NCBI RefSeq assembly: GCF_963259705.1
Contig: NC_081852.1
Coordinates: forward strand, 63,879,500 to 63,943,499
Length of the DNA: 64,000 bases
Direction: 5' to 3'
Source of the DNA: Myotis daubentonii
Lineage: Eukaryota; Chordata; Mammalia; Chiroptera; Vespertilionidae
Position numbers and translations under genes: made by a program. The notes beneath the pieces were generated by a model that saw only the letters and a list, made by a program, of their open reading frames with translations, had not been told where the DNA came from and made no database searches. Shown piece by piece: positions 24,056-34,730 of the stretch (position 1 is the first letter of the stretch; every line of letters starts with the position of its first letter).

Positions 24056-25175
24056 TGCTCCATAGCTTGGCATTATCTCTGTCAGCATCGGCTGTGGTAC
24101 TAGAGTTTTACAAGATGTTATCCATTGATGTTACCAGGTAAAGGGAAAAAAAAAAATCGTAGGTAAAGGGTCCATGAGATTTCTCTGTCTCATTTCTTAT
24201 GGCAGCGTGTGCATCTCCCAGGATCTCAAAATAAAAGTTTAATTATAAACAATTAAGATTTCATGGAAAAGAAATGTGGGCTCCTGGCCTCCCTTGGAGA
24301 AGGGGGGATCCTGTCAGAGGGGCTCCCGTGCCCACACGCATCCATCGGCCGAGTGGAGGGGCCGCCCCCAGACAGCAGGACGGGAACCCTCTGCCGCCAC
24401 AGTCCCTCCCGCTCCCCGTCTCACGCCCGCGTTTAACGGGGGACTGTTTCCGGCCGCCCCGGACGCCTGGTGTGGCCCCTTGTCTTTGAATGATTCTCGT
24501 TTTCCTGCTTCAGAAAAGGCGACGGCCGGAGGCAAAGGCTGCGGGAAACACCGTGAGATGAGCCGGCCTTTGCACCCGTTTTCTCACTCCAAGACCTCAG
24601 TACCGGTCGCCCAAGTTCCGCTGTGAGAGGCGAATGGGCAGTGTCTCCGTGCCTTCGTTCACCAGGCGGGGACTTGCGTTCCAGGCGTACAACGGGGAGC
24701 TGAAGGCTGGTGCATCTGGACGTCCCAGCCGCACGCGCAGCCCAGCAGCTAGAGCCCGTGCCTCAGTGGCGAGAACCCTCCCAGCCCGGAGGCGACGGTT
24801 CCAGGTCCATTTGCTCAACGTTGATCGACGATAAAACCACTTTTAGAGCCAAACTCCATTTGGGGGAGGCGTGCGCGAGAGGCCTGCGTGTCACCGCCTC
24901 TGCACGCCCAGGTCAGCTGATGGGAGGGGCGGGGAGGGCACGAGCCAGGAAAAAGGGGCCAAACTCTCACTCTATTAAGTTTAAAGCACAGACTGGAAAG
25001 AACAACTAGTGCTTATAGCACCAGGGCTCGCCTTCAGCCGGGAATCCTGAGGATGAAATGCAGGCGCCCCCCCGGCCCCCGGTGCCCCACGCGTCGGGCT
25101 GGCTCCTCCTGGGCCGCGGGCAGGAGGGGGGACAGCGGGGCCCAAGGGGCCGTCGGGAGGAGCCCTGCCACCCAC

Positions 25176-25253
25176 CTGGCTCTCCGAGGCGCTCTGCTCG
25201 TTGCCCATGGCCAGTCCCGGTGCCCAGCGTCCCGCGGGGTTTAGCAGAGGCGC
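25176..25253 (-). CDS. TACC2: TACC2 start exon with potential myristoylation signal
   Basis: Exon with the TACC2 translation start on the minus strand. ATG is at 25206-25208, the coding part is 25176-25208 and it encodes MGNEQSASESQ, followed directly by the donor GTGGGT. The upstream acceptor (CTCTTGTCTTCCAG) places the exon's 5' end at 25253, leaving 45 bases of 5' UTR. The mammalian protein also begins MGNE with Ser at position 6. Gly2 with Ser6 fits the N-myristoylation consensus; that lipidation is an inference. The exon ends in phase 0, compatible with 18434-18540. Confidence 0.87.
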
Positions 25254-25495
25254 CTGGAAGACAAGAGGACATTCACGTCTGAACCCCAACGAGGCGGGAG
25301 CCGGGCTCCCCGCCACAAGCCGGACGGCGGGCGTGTTTGACCCGCAGCCCCGTCACGGACTCGGCTCTCAGGGGGTTTCCTCTGCGGTTTGCCACCCAGA
25401 CCTGTTCCCAGGACCCGCGGGCGCCTGGACTCCCTGCTCAGGGTTGGCAGACGCCTCAAGAAAAAGGGTTTGCTGCTGCGTCGCTGAGATCATGC

Positions 25496-25860
25496 CAATC
25501 CACACACATGTCCACATACACACACACGTCTACCTACACACACACACGACCATCTACACACACACATCCACATACACATGTCTACCTACACACACATGTC
25601 CATCTACACACACACATCTACCTACATACACATGTCCATCTACACACACACATGTCTACCTACACACACACACGACCATCTACACACACATGTCTACCTA
25701 CAGACACACGTCCATCTACACACACATCCACATACACATGTCTATCTACACACACACGTCTACCTACATACACACATCCACATACACATGTCTATCTACA
25801 CACACACGTCTACCTACACACATGTCCATCTACACACGTCCATCTACACACACATACATG
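25496..25860. repeat. CA-rich minisatellite upstream of the TACC2 start exon
   Basis: Tandem units of about 18-24 bp built from CTACACACACACATGTCCAT and variants. It begins 243 bp upstream of the TACC2 start exon with respect to transcription. Confidence 0.9.
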
Positions 25861-26428
25861 TGGCATGACGGAGCATGTGGGGAGCGTGGCTGCGGGACAC
25901 GCTCTTTCTAACGGTGGGCCGTGCGAAACCAGAGCGCGGGGCTCAGATCCAACATCAGGGGGCGCGAACCCCACTTCTCTTCAGCAGCCGTGGTCTTTAT
26001 GGCTTTTCCTCTAACCACGAGTTCCCGTGTCTAGGGGCCGGGCGGACGGGAAGGAGCCGCCCCAGGGCGAGCAGCGGGACAGGGGGCCCGAGGTGACGCT
26101 GTGCATTGGCCGTACTGTGGGGAGGGCGCTGCCGCAGCCTCAGAGAACCCAGGCACGGAGAGCCTCACGCACCAGACTCTCCGCCGGGGAGGCCAGGGTC
26201 TGTCCAGGGCGAGCGCTGGAGGCCGGGCAGCCCAGGGCCCGGTTCTGGGGAGGCCGACGCTGGGCGGAGCTCAGTCTCCTTCCTTCTCGCTCCAGGTCTC
26301 CTGCTGGCCAGGTGCTGGGCTCCCTGCCGTCCTCACACACACCTGTCCCCGCCCGCTTCCCCCGACGCTGCCCGAGCAGCGACCACAGCTCTGGCTCCTG
26401 TGCAGCAGCCACCAAACATACAACTGCG

Positions 26429-26850
26429 TGTGGAGAGCGGCCACAGCGGTCGGACAGGTTCAAGCCTGGGACTAATGGGAGGGCACGACCCTCTCCTGGC
26501 AAAGCCACATGCAAGTCCCAGCACAGTTACAGCCGAAGGCTATGGCTGTGAGCTTGACCTTATGGTCCGCACCTGTGGGCCCACGTGGCTGAGGGATGTG
26601 GGCTGCGGGAGGGGCAGCAAGTAAACAGAGCTTGACCAGGTGCGTGTAACTGAGTGGATTCAAAACCCTCGAGAACGTGTGACCACGCCCTTACTTTGCC
26701 TCGTGGGATCTGCTATAAAATAAAGACTCGGCTCGCAGGCCGTGGCACTGTCTCTCCATCAGAGAGCAGCGTCCCACCCAGCCCCAGCTCTCTTCTCTTG
26801 TCCGTCTTCTCCATCCTTCACCGCCCCCCCCCCCCCCCGCCAGGCTCATT
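26429..26850 (+). mobile_element. Probable solo LTR, class II (ERV2-like)
   Basis: The compact TATAAAATAAAG at 26714-26725 combines a TATA box and an AATAAA signal, as in betaretrovirus-like LTRs, and is followed by a CT-rich stretch. A possible 5' end is TGTGGAGAGCGG at 26429. The 3' end near the C tract is uncertain and no target duplication was confirmed. No viral coding sequence is present. Confidence 0.45.
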
Positions 26851-26911
26851 GAATCTGGCTGTGCCTGGCCCACTACGCACCTTGAATGACCCCAATTAAA
26901 ATGCCCCAAAC

Positions 26912-27101
26912 TGCCCGGCGGGCGTGGCTCAGTGACTGAGCATCAACCCTGAGCCGGGAGGTCATGGTTCCATTCCCGGGTTGTGGCTCAGTCCCCAGTG
27001 GAGGGCTTGCAGGAGGCAGCCAATCCATGATTCTCTCTCATCATTGATGTTTCTATCTCTCCCTCTCCCTTCCTCTCTGACATCAATAAAAACAAACAAA
27101 T
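26912..27101 (+). mobile_element. Ves SINE with target duplication
   Basis: Forward copy flanked by AAAATGCCCCAAACTG and AAAATGCCCCCAAACTG. Confidence 0.88.
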
Positions 27102-27549
27102 AAAATGCCCCCAAACTGAGAAAATTGTGACGTCAATTCTCTCACTCCCAACCCTTGAATCAAAACGCAATCCCTTTAGTCCCTTCTCGCCATTTGCTGT
27201 GTATAAGATGGACGCCCTACGCCCCCCCGCCCCCCGCCAATCACAGGCTGACCTACAGCGCAGAAACGAGTCACCGATGAAAACCCATCCCTTCAGGTTA
27301 CTTTCCCGCGCTCACGGGAAAAGCAGGCTCCTTAGGAAGAACAGGGGACAATCGCCGGGCCCCGGCCGTCAGGGTGACTTCCTGTCGCACCAGCTGGGAC
27401 CCAGCGGCTGGGACTTTGCCAGGCGCTTCAAGGAAACAGTTTCTGAGGCTCTGCCTCCTTCACCAAATTCAATTCCCTCCTCTTATTGGAAAGCAGAACC
27501 TCCGGACCAGCTTTTAGAAACGGGTCCGCAGACTAAGAGAACCGCAGAA

Positions 27550-28450
27550 CCACGTCTGCTCCGTGTGAGTCTCAGAGCAGCCCGGCCGGTCCGGACGCGC
27601 CCCCTCCCGCTCCCCACTGTTCCAGGGGCAGGTCAGCCCCGCCAGCTACTCACGTTTGCTGGGGAAGGCCTGGGACTGGGGAAAGGCTGGCTCGGCGATG
27701 GGACTCTCTCTCCTCGCAGGAGCGGGTGCGGTCTGAGCGGAGCTGAGCGCACGGCCGTCTCCACCCCCACGCGGACGCCACCAGCTGTGCCTCATACCTG
27801 GGCTGCGATTGCACACACCTGCCCCCGGGCTCCCCGCCCAGGCCGCTCCCCCTCGGAAAGGTCAGCCGCACAGGCACGCACGCACGCCCGCCCGCCCGGT
27901 GGCTGCCCTGAGGGCGCAGGAGGCCGGGGTGGGCGCGGGCGGTCGGGAAGGGACACGCCTGGCTGTCGAGGAAGGAGAGACGTGCTCCCGGCTCTGTGTG
28001 CACCTGGAAAGCCACGTAAACGACGGGAAAGACGGAGAAAATGTGTGGAAACGGGCGACGCCGCAGCCGGGCACCTGCTGTGGGGGGGGGGAGGTGGGGG
28101 GGCAGGGTGCGCTGACGGGCGAGGCACGCGTTTCACTGGGTGAGGTCATGAGAGCAGCCGGCTGGCCCGCTGCTGCCGGTCGGACCTGCCACGGGCGGGA
28201 GGAGGCCCGGCGCCCTCGGTGGGACCCACGGGCAGCCGCCCTGGCCAGCCGCTCCCCCCGGGGGCTCTCAGTGCCCACCGCCGCTCGCGCCTGCACGCAG
28301 CCAGCTGTGCTCTGTCTGCGAAGGCTTGTGCAGAGCCTCACCCCCACAGGGCGCGACCCGACCCCGGCAGGGGAGAAGCCGGCGCCGCCTGGCTGCTGCG
28401 GACGGTCCGGAGCGGCTGGAGGGGGAGCTGGGTGTGGGGGGCCGGTGCCC
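27550..28450 (-). promoter_or_regulatory. CpG-rich segment, candidate TACC2 promoter
   Basis: A GC-rich stretch with many CpG dinucleotides, 2.3-3.2 kb upstream of the TACC2 start exon on its strand. It lacks recognisable SINE or L1 sequence. The promoter role is only an inference from position and composition; no first exon or core promoter element was identified. Confidence 0.25.
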
Positions 28451-28589
28451 ACTCCGTTCACACAGAGCGGAAGTGTGTGTGTTTGCACAGGTGAGCGGGT
28501 CAGCAAACTGATCTCACCACACGATGGAACACGACTCGGCCCGGAAAAGGAGCGGGCTCCACACAGGCTCCGATCGAGAACCTGGAGAC

Positions 28590-28775
28590 CAGGGGTCCTC
28601 AGACTTCTTAAACCGGGGCCAGTTCTCTGTCCCTCAGACCGTTGGAGGCCGGACTATAGTTTAAAAAAACATGAACAAATTCCTATGCACACAGCGGCGG
28701 CAAAAACACTTGGCGGCCGGATACATGTTTTCCGCGGCCTCATGTGGCCCGCGGGCCGCAGTTCGAGGACGCCTG
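28590..28775. mobile_element. Non-autonomous hAT element (CAGGGGTCCTCA type)
   Basis: Starts CAGGGGTCCTCAGACTTCTT and ends with the approximate inverse (GTTCGAGGACGCCTG). Internal GGCCCGCGGGCCGCAG is typical of this group. The 8-bp flanks match at 6 of 8 positions (CTGGAGAC / CTCGAGAA). Confidence 0.75.
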
Positions 28776-28817
28776 CTCGAGAACACCGTGCGAAGTGAAG
28801 GGAGCCGCACACAGGCC

Positions 28818-28935
28818 CCGTGTTGTGTGAGCACGTGTTGTGTGAGCACGTGTTGTGTGGTCACGTGTTGTGTGAGCGCACGTTGTGTGAGCGCGTGTTG
28901 TGTGAGCGCGTGTTGTGTGAGCGTGTCCTGTGAAG
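28818..28935 (+). repeat. 17-bp minisatellite
   Basis: About seven units of GTGTTGTGTGAGC(A/G)C(A/G)T-like sequence, with one TGGTCA variant near 28859. Confidence 0.85.
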
Positions 28936-29146
28936 TCCAGGACAGGCGGGCAGGAGGCCGGGGCGGGGGGGTTGGCGGCTGCCAAGGGCTGGGGTGGGGG
29001 TGGGGGGGCAACCTCTGGGTGGGCTCAGGCTTTTATTTCGGCAGGACGACAGGTTCTGGAACCAGACAGGTGGCGGCTGCACAACACTGAGTTTTTGAAA
29101 TGCCACTGAATCGCTCGCTTTAAAATAGTTAATTTAAAAATACATA

Positions 29147-29352
29147 GACTTTTATTGATGTCAGAGAGGAAGGGAGAGGGAGAGAGAGAGAGAGAAACAT
29201 CCATGATGAGAGAGAACCACGGACCGGCTGCCTCCTGCACGCCCCCCACGGGGGATGGGGCCCGCAACCCGGGCCTGTGCCCTGACCGGGAATTAAACCC
29301 TGACCTCCTGGTTCCTAGGTGGACGCTCAACCACTGAGCCACGCTGGTCCGA
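29147..29352 (-). mobile_element. Ves SINE
   Basis: Reverse copy from AGACTTTTATTGATGTCAGA to GAGCCACGCTGGTCCG. Confidence 0.88.
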
Positions 29353-30648
29353 TTAAAAGAGTTGACTTGAATGCTGTGTGAATGTCATCTCCATTTTTGT
29401 ATGAGTGTGGTTTTCACGCCTTGAGGTTCTGCACAGGGTGTTTGAGGGAACGGCTCCCGACGCCGTGAGGAAGCTGGGCGACCGCGGCTTTGCGTGCTGT
29501 CACCGGGTTTCTACTCGAGGACGGAGTGGAGGCGTGGGGAACAGGACATGTGCTCCCCCCCCCCCCCCAATCACAGAGACTTTTTCCAGAGAAGACGGTC
29601 TTTTTAAGCGAAGTGCCTTGGATGAGCCAGCTGGGCAGGACAAGGTCCCGGCAGGTCTGCCCCAGGGGGCAGTCAGAGCGAGAGCCCCGAGGAAAAGGGG
29701 AGAGTTTGGGGGGGGGGGGAGAGGAGGGCCGGCTGGGACAGGAGTTGCCCAGGACCCTGAAGGTGGGTGATGTCCGGGAGCCAGTGTTGAGAGGTGGACT
29801 CTGTGATGCGATTCCTCCGTGACCCCCCCCTCGCCCCAGTCATCCCGGAGCCTCGCAGCACCTGTGACTGGGCCACTGGGCCCTGCCCCCAACCGGATGC
29901 TGGTTGTCATGCCGACACCCGTCCCGTCACTGCTGTCCCGGCCACCACTGGCCACCAGAGAGGCCGCCTTCCCGGGGAGAGCAGGGGATGCTGGGACTTC
30001 TCCCTGCCGCCCCGGGAGCCGGTGCTGTTTATCACCAGAGCTGCCGGGCGCGGGGCAGGTCCAGGCGCCCACTGCCCGAGCGCAGCGCCCACACTCCTCC
30101 GTGGCCGCCTCTCCCCCGCAGGACTCCAACGAGGCCCCACATCAGCCTCCCCCACTTACCACTGCCCACCCGTGTGCGTGGCCGGTCAACGCCCCCCTCT
30201 GGGCGCTTCTTCCTCCAGCGGGACCTCAGGCCACTGGCCAGGTGTCTGTGCCCCCACCGACGGGGAAGGCGCCTGACCCCCCGGAGTCCCCACATGCAGG
30301 GCTGTGGTTATGCCCCAGGCCCAGGGCCGCGGCGCCGACACCTGCCCGCCCGCCCTCGCCCGGGGTGACCGGCGAGTGATTGCACGTCTCGGCTCGGTTT
30401 GCCATTCTTGGCGGGAATCACGTGGCCGTGGCGTGTTGACTCCTGCGGAGCCGGAGAGATGAGCCCGGATAAAGCGCTGACTAGTGTCGTTTATTGGCCA
30501 TGAGTCTCGGGGGCAGGAGACCACACTTCTTCCCAGATGACTCCTGGCTTAGGCTCCTCGTGGGTTCAGGGAGGCTCGCCCCAAACAAGACGGACCCACA
30601 GGGCTGCCCTGCCCGCCGTCCTGTGTAGATTACAATGTAAAATTCTTG

Positions 30649-30887
30649 CCCTGGCCGGTGTGGCTCAGTGGGTAGAGCGTCGGCCTGCAGACCAACGGGT
30701 CCCGGGTTCCATTCCGGTCAAGGGCACGGACATCAGTTGCAGGCTCCTCCCCAGCCCGGGCCCTGGTCGGGGCGCATGCAGGAGGCAACACATCGATGTG
30801 TTTCTCTCACTTGGATGTTTCTCTCTCTCCCTCTCTCTCCCACTCTCTCTAAAATCAGTGGGAAAACATCCTGGCTGAGGATTCACA
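30649..30887 (+). mobile_element. Ves SINE
   Basis: Forward copy from GCCCTGGCCGGTGTGGCTCA to the TCCTGGCTGAGGATT extension. Confidence 0.9.
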
Positions 30888-31734
30888 ACAACAACGTTAA
30901 ATTCATTCTAGAAGCCGGTGGTTTGGGGGAGTTTCCTTTTCAGCGGGCGCGTGGGCAGCCTGTCCTCGAGCAGCCAGACAGCCTTGCCTCGTCCCGCACT
31001 GTCTGTCCGTCCATCAGCCGGGGCTGGTTTCAGGGGCCGAGCTCTGAGGTTGCTCCCCGTTGTCCAAACACGTATTTTAAAAACGTGTTAAACGCACTGG
31101 AGTGACAGTGGCTAATAACATCACGTAGGTTCCAGCATCTGTTCAGGGTGTCGTGTTCACCACCCCAGGCACGTCTCCTCCGTCACCATCGGTCCTTTCC
31201 CTCTCCCACCTTCCCCACCCCCTTCCCTCTGACAGCCCCTCCTGTTGTGAATGCTGCAGCCGAGCTCTGGCTGGGTGTTTCCTCTTTATGGGTAAACAAC
31301 CAATGCCCAGAGAGGGCACGGGTCGTGCCCAAGACCAGCCGAGGGGTGAGGCCTGCAGACGAGACCAGCCCGGCCAGGTGAGGCCCCGCGAGGCCCGCCC
31401 GTCCTGCGGCGGCTCCACCCTCGGCCACGCAGCCTCAGCCCGCCAGGTCCTGGTCAGCCGGGGCCGGGGGAGGCTCCTGGCAGGAGTCCAGGTGCCATTT
31501 GCTCCCCGAGGGTGAGCTCAGAGTCACCTGACCCAGCTCCTCCGGGGCCTGGACGAACCCAGCCACCTGGTCCCGTGCTGTTCCCACACTGGCTGCGACC
31601 GGATTCCTGGCTCTGACCTCCACCTGCCCTCAACCCCCAGTGGAGCTACTTATAGCTCTGTTATCGGGCTCCTGAGCGACTGCAAACAAACAGCCTGTCG
31701 CCTGGGAGGGACCTGCCAGGAGGCGCTGCCTGCT

Positions 31735-31965
31735 TTTTGCTCTGTGGTTAGTGGCGGCCTGTGGGTGCGATTCCCAGTCAAGGGCACCCACCTGGGTTGC
31801 AGGTTCGATCCTCAGCCCCAGGCAGGATGCGCACAGGAGGCAGCCAATTGTGTCTCTCTCATGCTGATGTCTCTCTCTCTCTCTCTCTCTCTCTCTTCCC
31901 TTCCCTCCCTTCCACTCTCTCTAAAAATCAACGGGAAAAAATATCCTTGAGTGAGGATTAGCAAC
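31735..31965 (+). mobile_element. Ves SINE, 5'-damaged
   Basis: Forward copy with a degraded head (GCTCTGTGGTTAGTGGCGGC), a CT run and the tail AAAAATCAACGGGAAAAAAT. Confidence 0.8.
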
Positions 31966-32129
31966 GACAAAACTATCACATCGAAACGAATACAAAATAA
32001 TATTGACTGTAAACTATAATTAAAAAGAAAATAAACATAGGTCTCATTTTTTGCTGCTTGACACAGTCGCTGCAGGGAAGAAACATCTGCACAGCATATA
32101 TTTCAAAGGACCTGGCATATATGGCATCC

Positions 32130-32604
32130 TGTTCTGAATATGTTTGCTCCCCTTTTTAGCACTATGTGTTTTAACCAAGGTCACCTCCCTGTGAAAGGTT
32201 GTTTCCCCAGGTGGGGATTTTCCCCTGGAGTTAGGGAGGGAATAAAACCCCTTAACTAAGTGCCAGGCGGGTAGTTAATCACCTTAACTACGAACAATCA
32301 CACTTAAGCTACATAATCTTTACTTACGATAATCTCTTTCAGTTACTTCCTTGTAGCTTAACAGAGCAATAGAGTAGTGACCTTGGAATGGAGATAAGAA
32401 ACGCCCTAACCTTTGGAATAGAATGGATAGGATTAAAATCAACTGGTATAAATACAGATGTAACAGGAGAATAAAGAGAGAACCTGGCTAGAGAACCTGG
32501 TTAGGCTGATGATCAATTGAATACTGCCTCCGTGTCATTCCTTCTTTGCGGACTCCGTCCACACCTTTGGGAACCCCTGGACCTGCTGGGGTTGGACCCC
32601 AACA
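32130..32604 (+). mobile_element. Solo LTR of an endogenous retrovirus (ERV2-like)
   Basis: 475 bp beginning TGTTCTG and ending CCCAACA, flanked by GCATCC (32124-32129) and GTATCC (32605-32610), a 6-bp duplication with one mismatch. TATAAATA is at 32447 and AATAAA at 32470. Six-base duplications and the short TATA-to-AATAAA spacing fit class II elements. No internal viral genes remain, consistent with LTR-LTR recombination. Confidence 0.75.
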
Positions 32605-32610
32605 GTATCC

Positions 32611-33640
32611 AGCGCCTACAATGTATCAGTGCAATATCCAAAACACCAGAGCAAACAGCCGGTATGTGAAGAGGGAGAACAGTGGGTATAACTAGACACA
32701 GAGATAACCCAGACATTTGAATTAGCAAACAAGGACTTAAGGTTACTCTTATAACCATGACAAAAAGAACCTGCAGGAAAAGAGAGCTGTAATGGTGGCA
32801 GACACAGGAAATTTCGGGCGATACTAGTATATATAAAGAATACAGGAGAGAGATGGAAACTGGAGGGAGGAGGGTGGAAAAGTGCCTTAAGAGATACATC
32901 AGCCCAAAGCAACTTGTGGTTCCTGTTGGGATACTGACTAAAATAAAGTGACCGTAAGAACAAAACAGAAAAAATGAGACAGTCAGGGACCTATCTGAAC
33001 ACTAAGATAATCTTTCATATTAAGGAAGTATTGTGTGTTTTTTAGGTGTGGTCATAATATCATGATTATATGCCTACAAACAAAGAGTCCTTATGTTTTC
33101 AAGATGCATGCACTGCTATTACTGATTGAGTGATGGGATGATTTGCTTTAAAACAGAGGTTCTCAACCTGTGGGTCGCGACCCCTTTGGGGGTCGAACGA
33201 CCCTTTCACAGGGGTCGCGTAAGACCATTGGAAAAACACATCTATAATTACATATTGTTTTTGTGATGAATCACTATGCTTTCATGATGTTCAATTTGCA
33301 ACAATGAAAATACATCCTGCACATCAGATATTTACATGACGATTCGTAACAGTAGCAACATGACAGTTATGAAGTAGCAACGAAAATAATTTTATGGTTG
33401 GGGGTCACCGCAACATGAGGCGCTGTATGAAAGGGTCGCGGCATCAGGAAGGTTGAGAACCACTGCTTTAAAACAATAGGGAAGTGGGGGAGGGGCAGGC
33501 ATGAACGGAAAGCAGAGAATGAATGAAAGGCCATGGGCTGCATGTAGACACTTGTTGAACCCAGTAGTGGGTAGACGAGGACTCTTGTGACAGTCTCTCC
33601 ACTTCGTGCTTGAAAAGCCCGTAATAAAGAATTTAAAAAG
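32611..33640 (+). mobile_element. Old L1 3' end, interrupted by a SPIN element
   Basis: AAGGAAGTATTGTGTG, TTTAGGTGTGGTCATAATAT and GATTTGCTTTAAAA, and on the far side GGGAAGTGGGGGAGGGG and CCCGTAATAAAGAATTTAAA, are typical of old mammalian L1M 3' ends in the sense direction. Confidence 0.65.
33154..33465. mobile_element. SPIN-type hAT element with perfect 8-bp target duplication
   Basis: Starts CAGAGGTTCTCAACCTGTGG and ends GGTTGAGAACCACTG, flanked by CTTTAAAA at 33146-33153 and 33466-33473. It is longer (312 bp) and better preserved than the copy at 5161. It carries GGGTCGCGACCC-type ends and no transposase. Confidence 0.93.
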
Positions 33641-34539
33641 AAAAGGAGGGAGGGCGGGGAAAAGACAGGAAGCGTCCTCCTCTTTAGTGACTGGGGTCCA
33701 CTCCGGTGCCTGAGCCCACCCCTGCCGGCCCAGGGGGAGCTGGGAAGGGAATCGGGCCATGCCTTCCTGATTGAAATAAATCACATGTGTCATGCGATCT
33801 GCCAGTGATTTAAGCTGCTCTTGATTTGCATTTTCCAAACCAAATTTCCTTGTTGAACTTCAGATGTGGGACCCAGGCCTCCCGTAGGCCTCGAAGGCCA
33901 AGGGCTGCTTCCCGGACCCTCGGTCAGCCCTCCTCTCCGGTCCAAGTCGGCTTGGTCCCTAGGACCGTGTGTCTGGCCGCTGCTACCTGGCTTCCACGTG
34001 TGAGGACCCCTCCCAGGGGTAACGTCCCAGGTTCCGCCTTCTAGGACCCGCCCATGTGACAAGAAGCCCCGGTGCCAGCGACGCCGGTGGGCACCGTTTC
34101 TTCTCTCTCGGGGGTTCTCCAAGGTTGGAACCTGGCGCTGGCTCCGTCCCCTCCCTCTGCTGCTGACCAGCATGTCCACTGGAATCTTTCCTTCACGCTG
34201 ACGGAGGAGGAGGCGTTTGTGAGCAGCAGGGACAGGCTGGGGCGGGAGCCGGTGCTGGCGGCGAGGACGCACACCCAGCAAATGCCAGGGGTGAGCTGCC
34301 CCCAGGGCAGGGCCAGCAATGTCGCCAAATGCTCTTCCCGGAACGGAGCACGCGCTGATCTTGTGACCGACCTGCACCCAGGGCTGTCTCATCGCTCTGC
34401 TATGAAACAGGAGACGCAGAGTCGCTCTGACGGGTCCCAGCGTGAACCATGGACAGCGGCCGCAGAAGCGCAGTCCAGGCCTGGGCTCTGCGGGACCGAC
34501 TGCCAGTGGACACAGGACCTTGTTTTGTTTTGTTTTTGT

Positions 34540-34730
34540 TTGAATCCTCACCCGAGGATGTGTTTTTATTGATTTCAGAGAGAGGAAACTCGAGTGAGAG
34601 AGACAGCCGCCGGTTGCCTCCCAGACGTGCCCCAGCTGGGGATCGAACCCACAACCTAGGGAGGGGCCCTGACAGGGAATCCAACCCTGTCAGGGATGAA
34701 GCGCAACCAACTGAGCCACCCGACCAGGCA
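34540..34730 (-). mobile_element. Ves SINE
   Basis: Reverse copy with TCCTCACCCGAGGATG, TTTTTATTGATTTCAGAG and GAGCCACCCGACCAGGC. Confidence 0.85.

Larger units (their letters stand above)
21800..24245 (+). mobile_element. GC-drifted old L1 remnant with two Ves insertions
   Basis: Sense-strand L1 text is recognisable at several points: GCGTCATGGATTTAACTATA, CAAAGAGTTCTTGGGTTTGG, CATGTGTTTCACCGAGAG, and a 3' end with GGTAAAGGGTCCATGAGAT and CTCAAAATAAAAGTTTAATT. It is broken, with many A/T to G/C changes compared with usual L1. Confidence 0.65.
18541..25175 (-). other. TACC2: TACC2 intron between the start exon and the 107-bp exon
   Basis: GC-rich intron containing five Ves SINEs and a GC-drifted L1 remnant (about 21800-24245). 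No further coding exon is supported. Confidence 0.6.

Noticed and set aside
25201..26014. Frames rich in His and Thr across 25.2-26.0 kb
   Set aside because: They translate the CA-rich minisatellite; no other support.
28590..28800. Possible short exon in the 28.6-28.8 kb frames
   Set aside because: The stretch is an hAT element with inverted ends.
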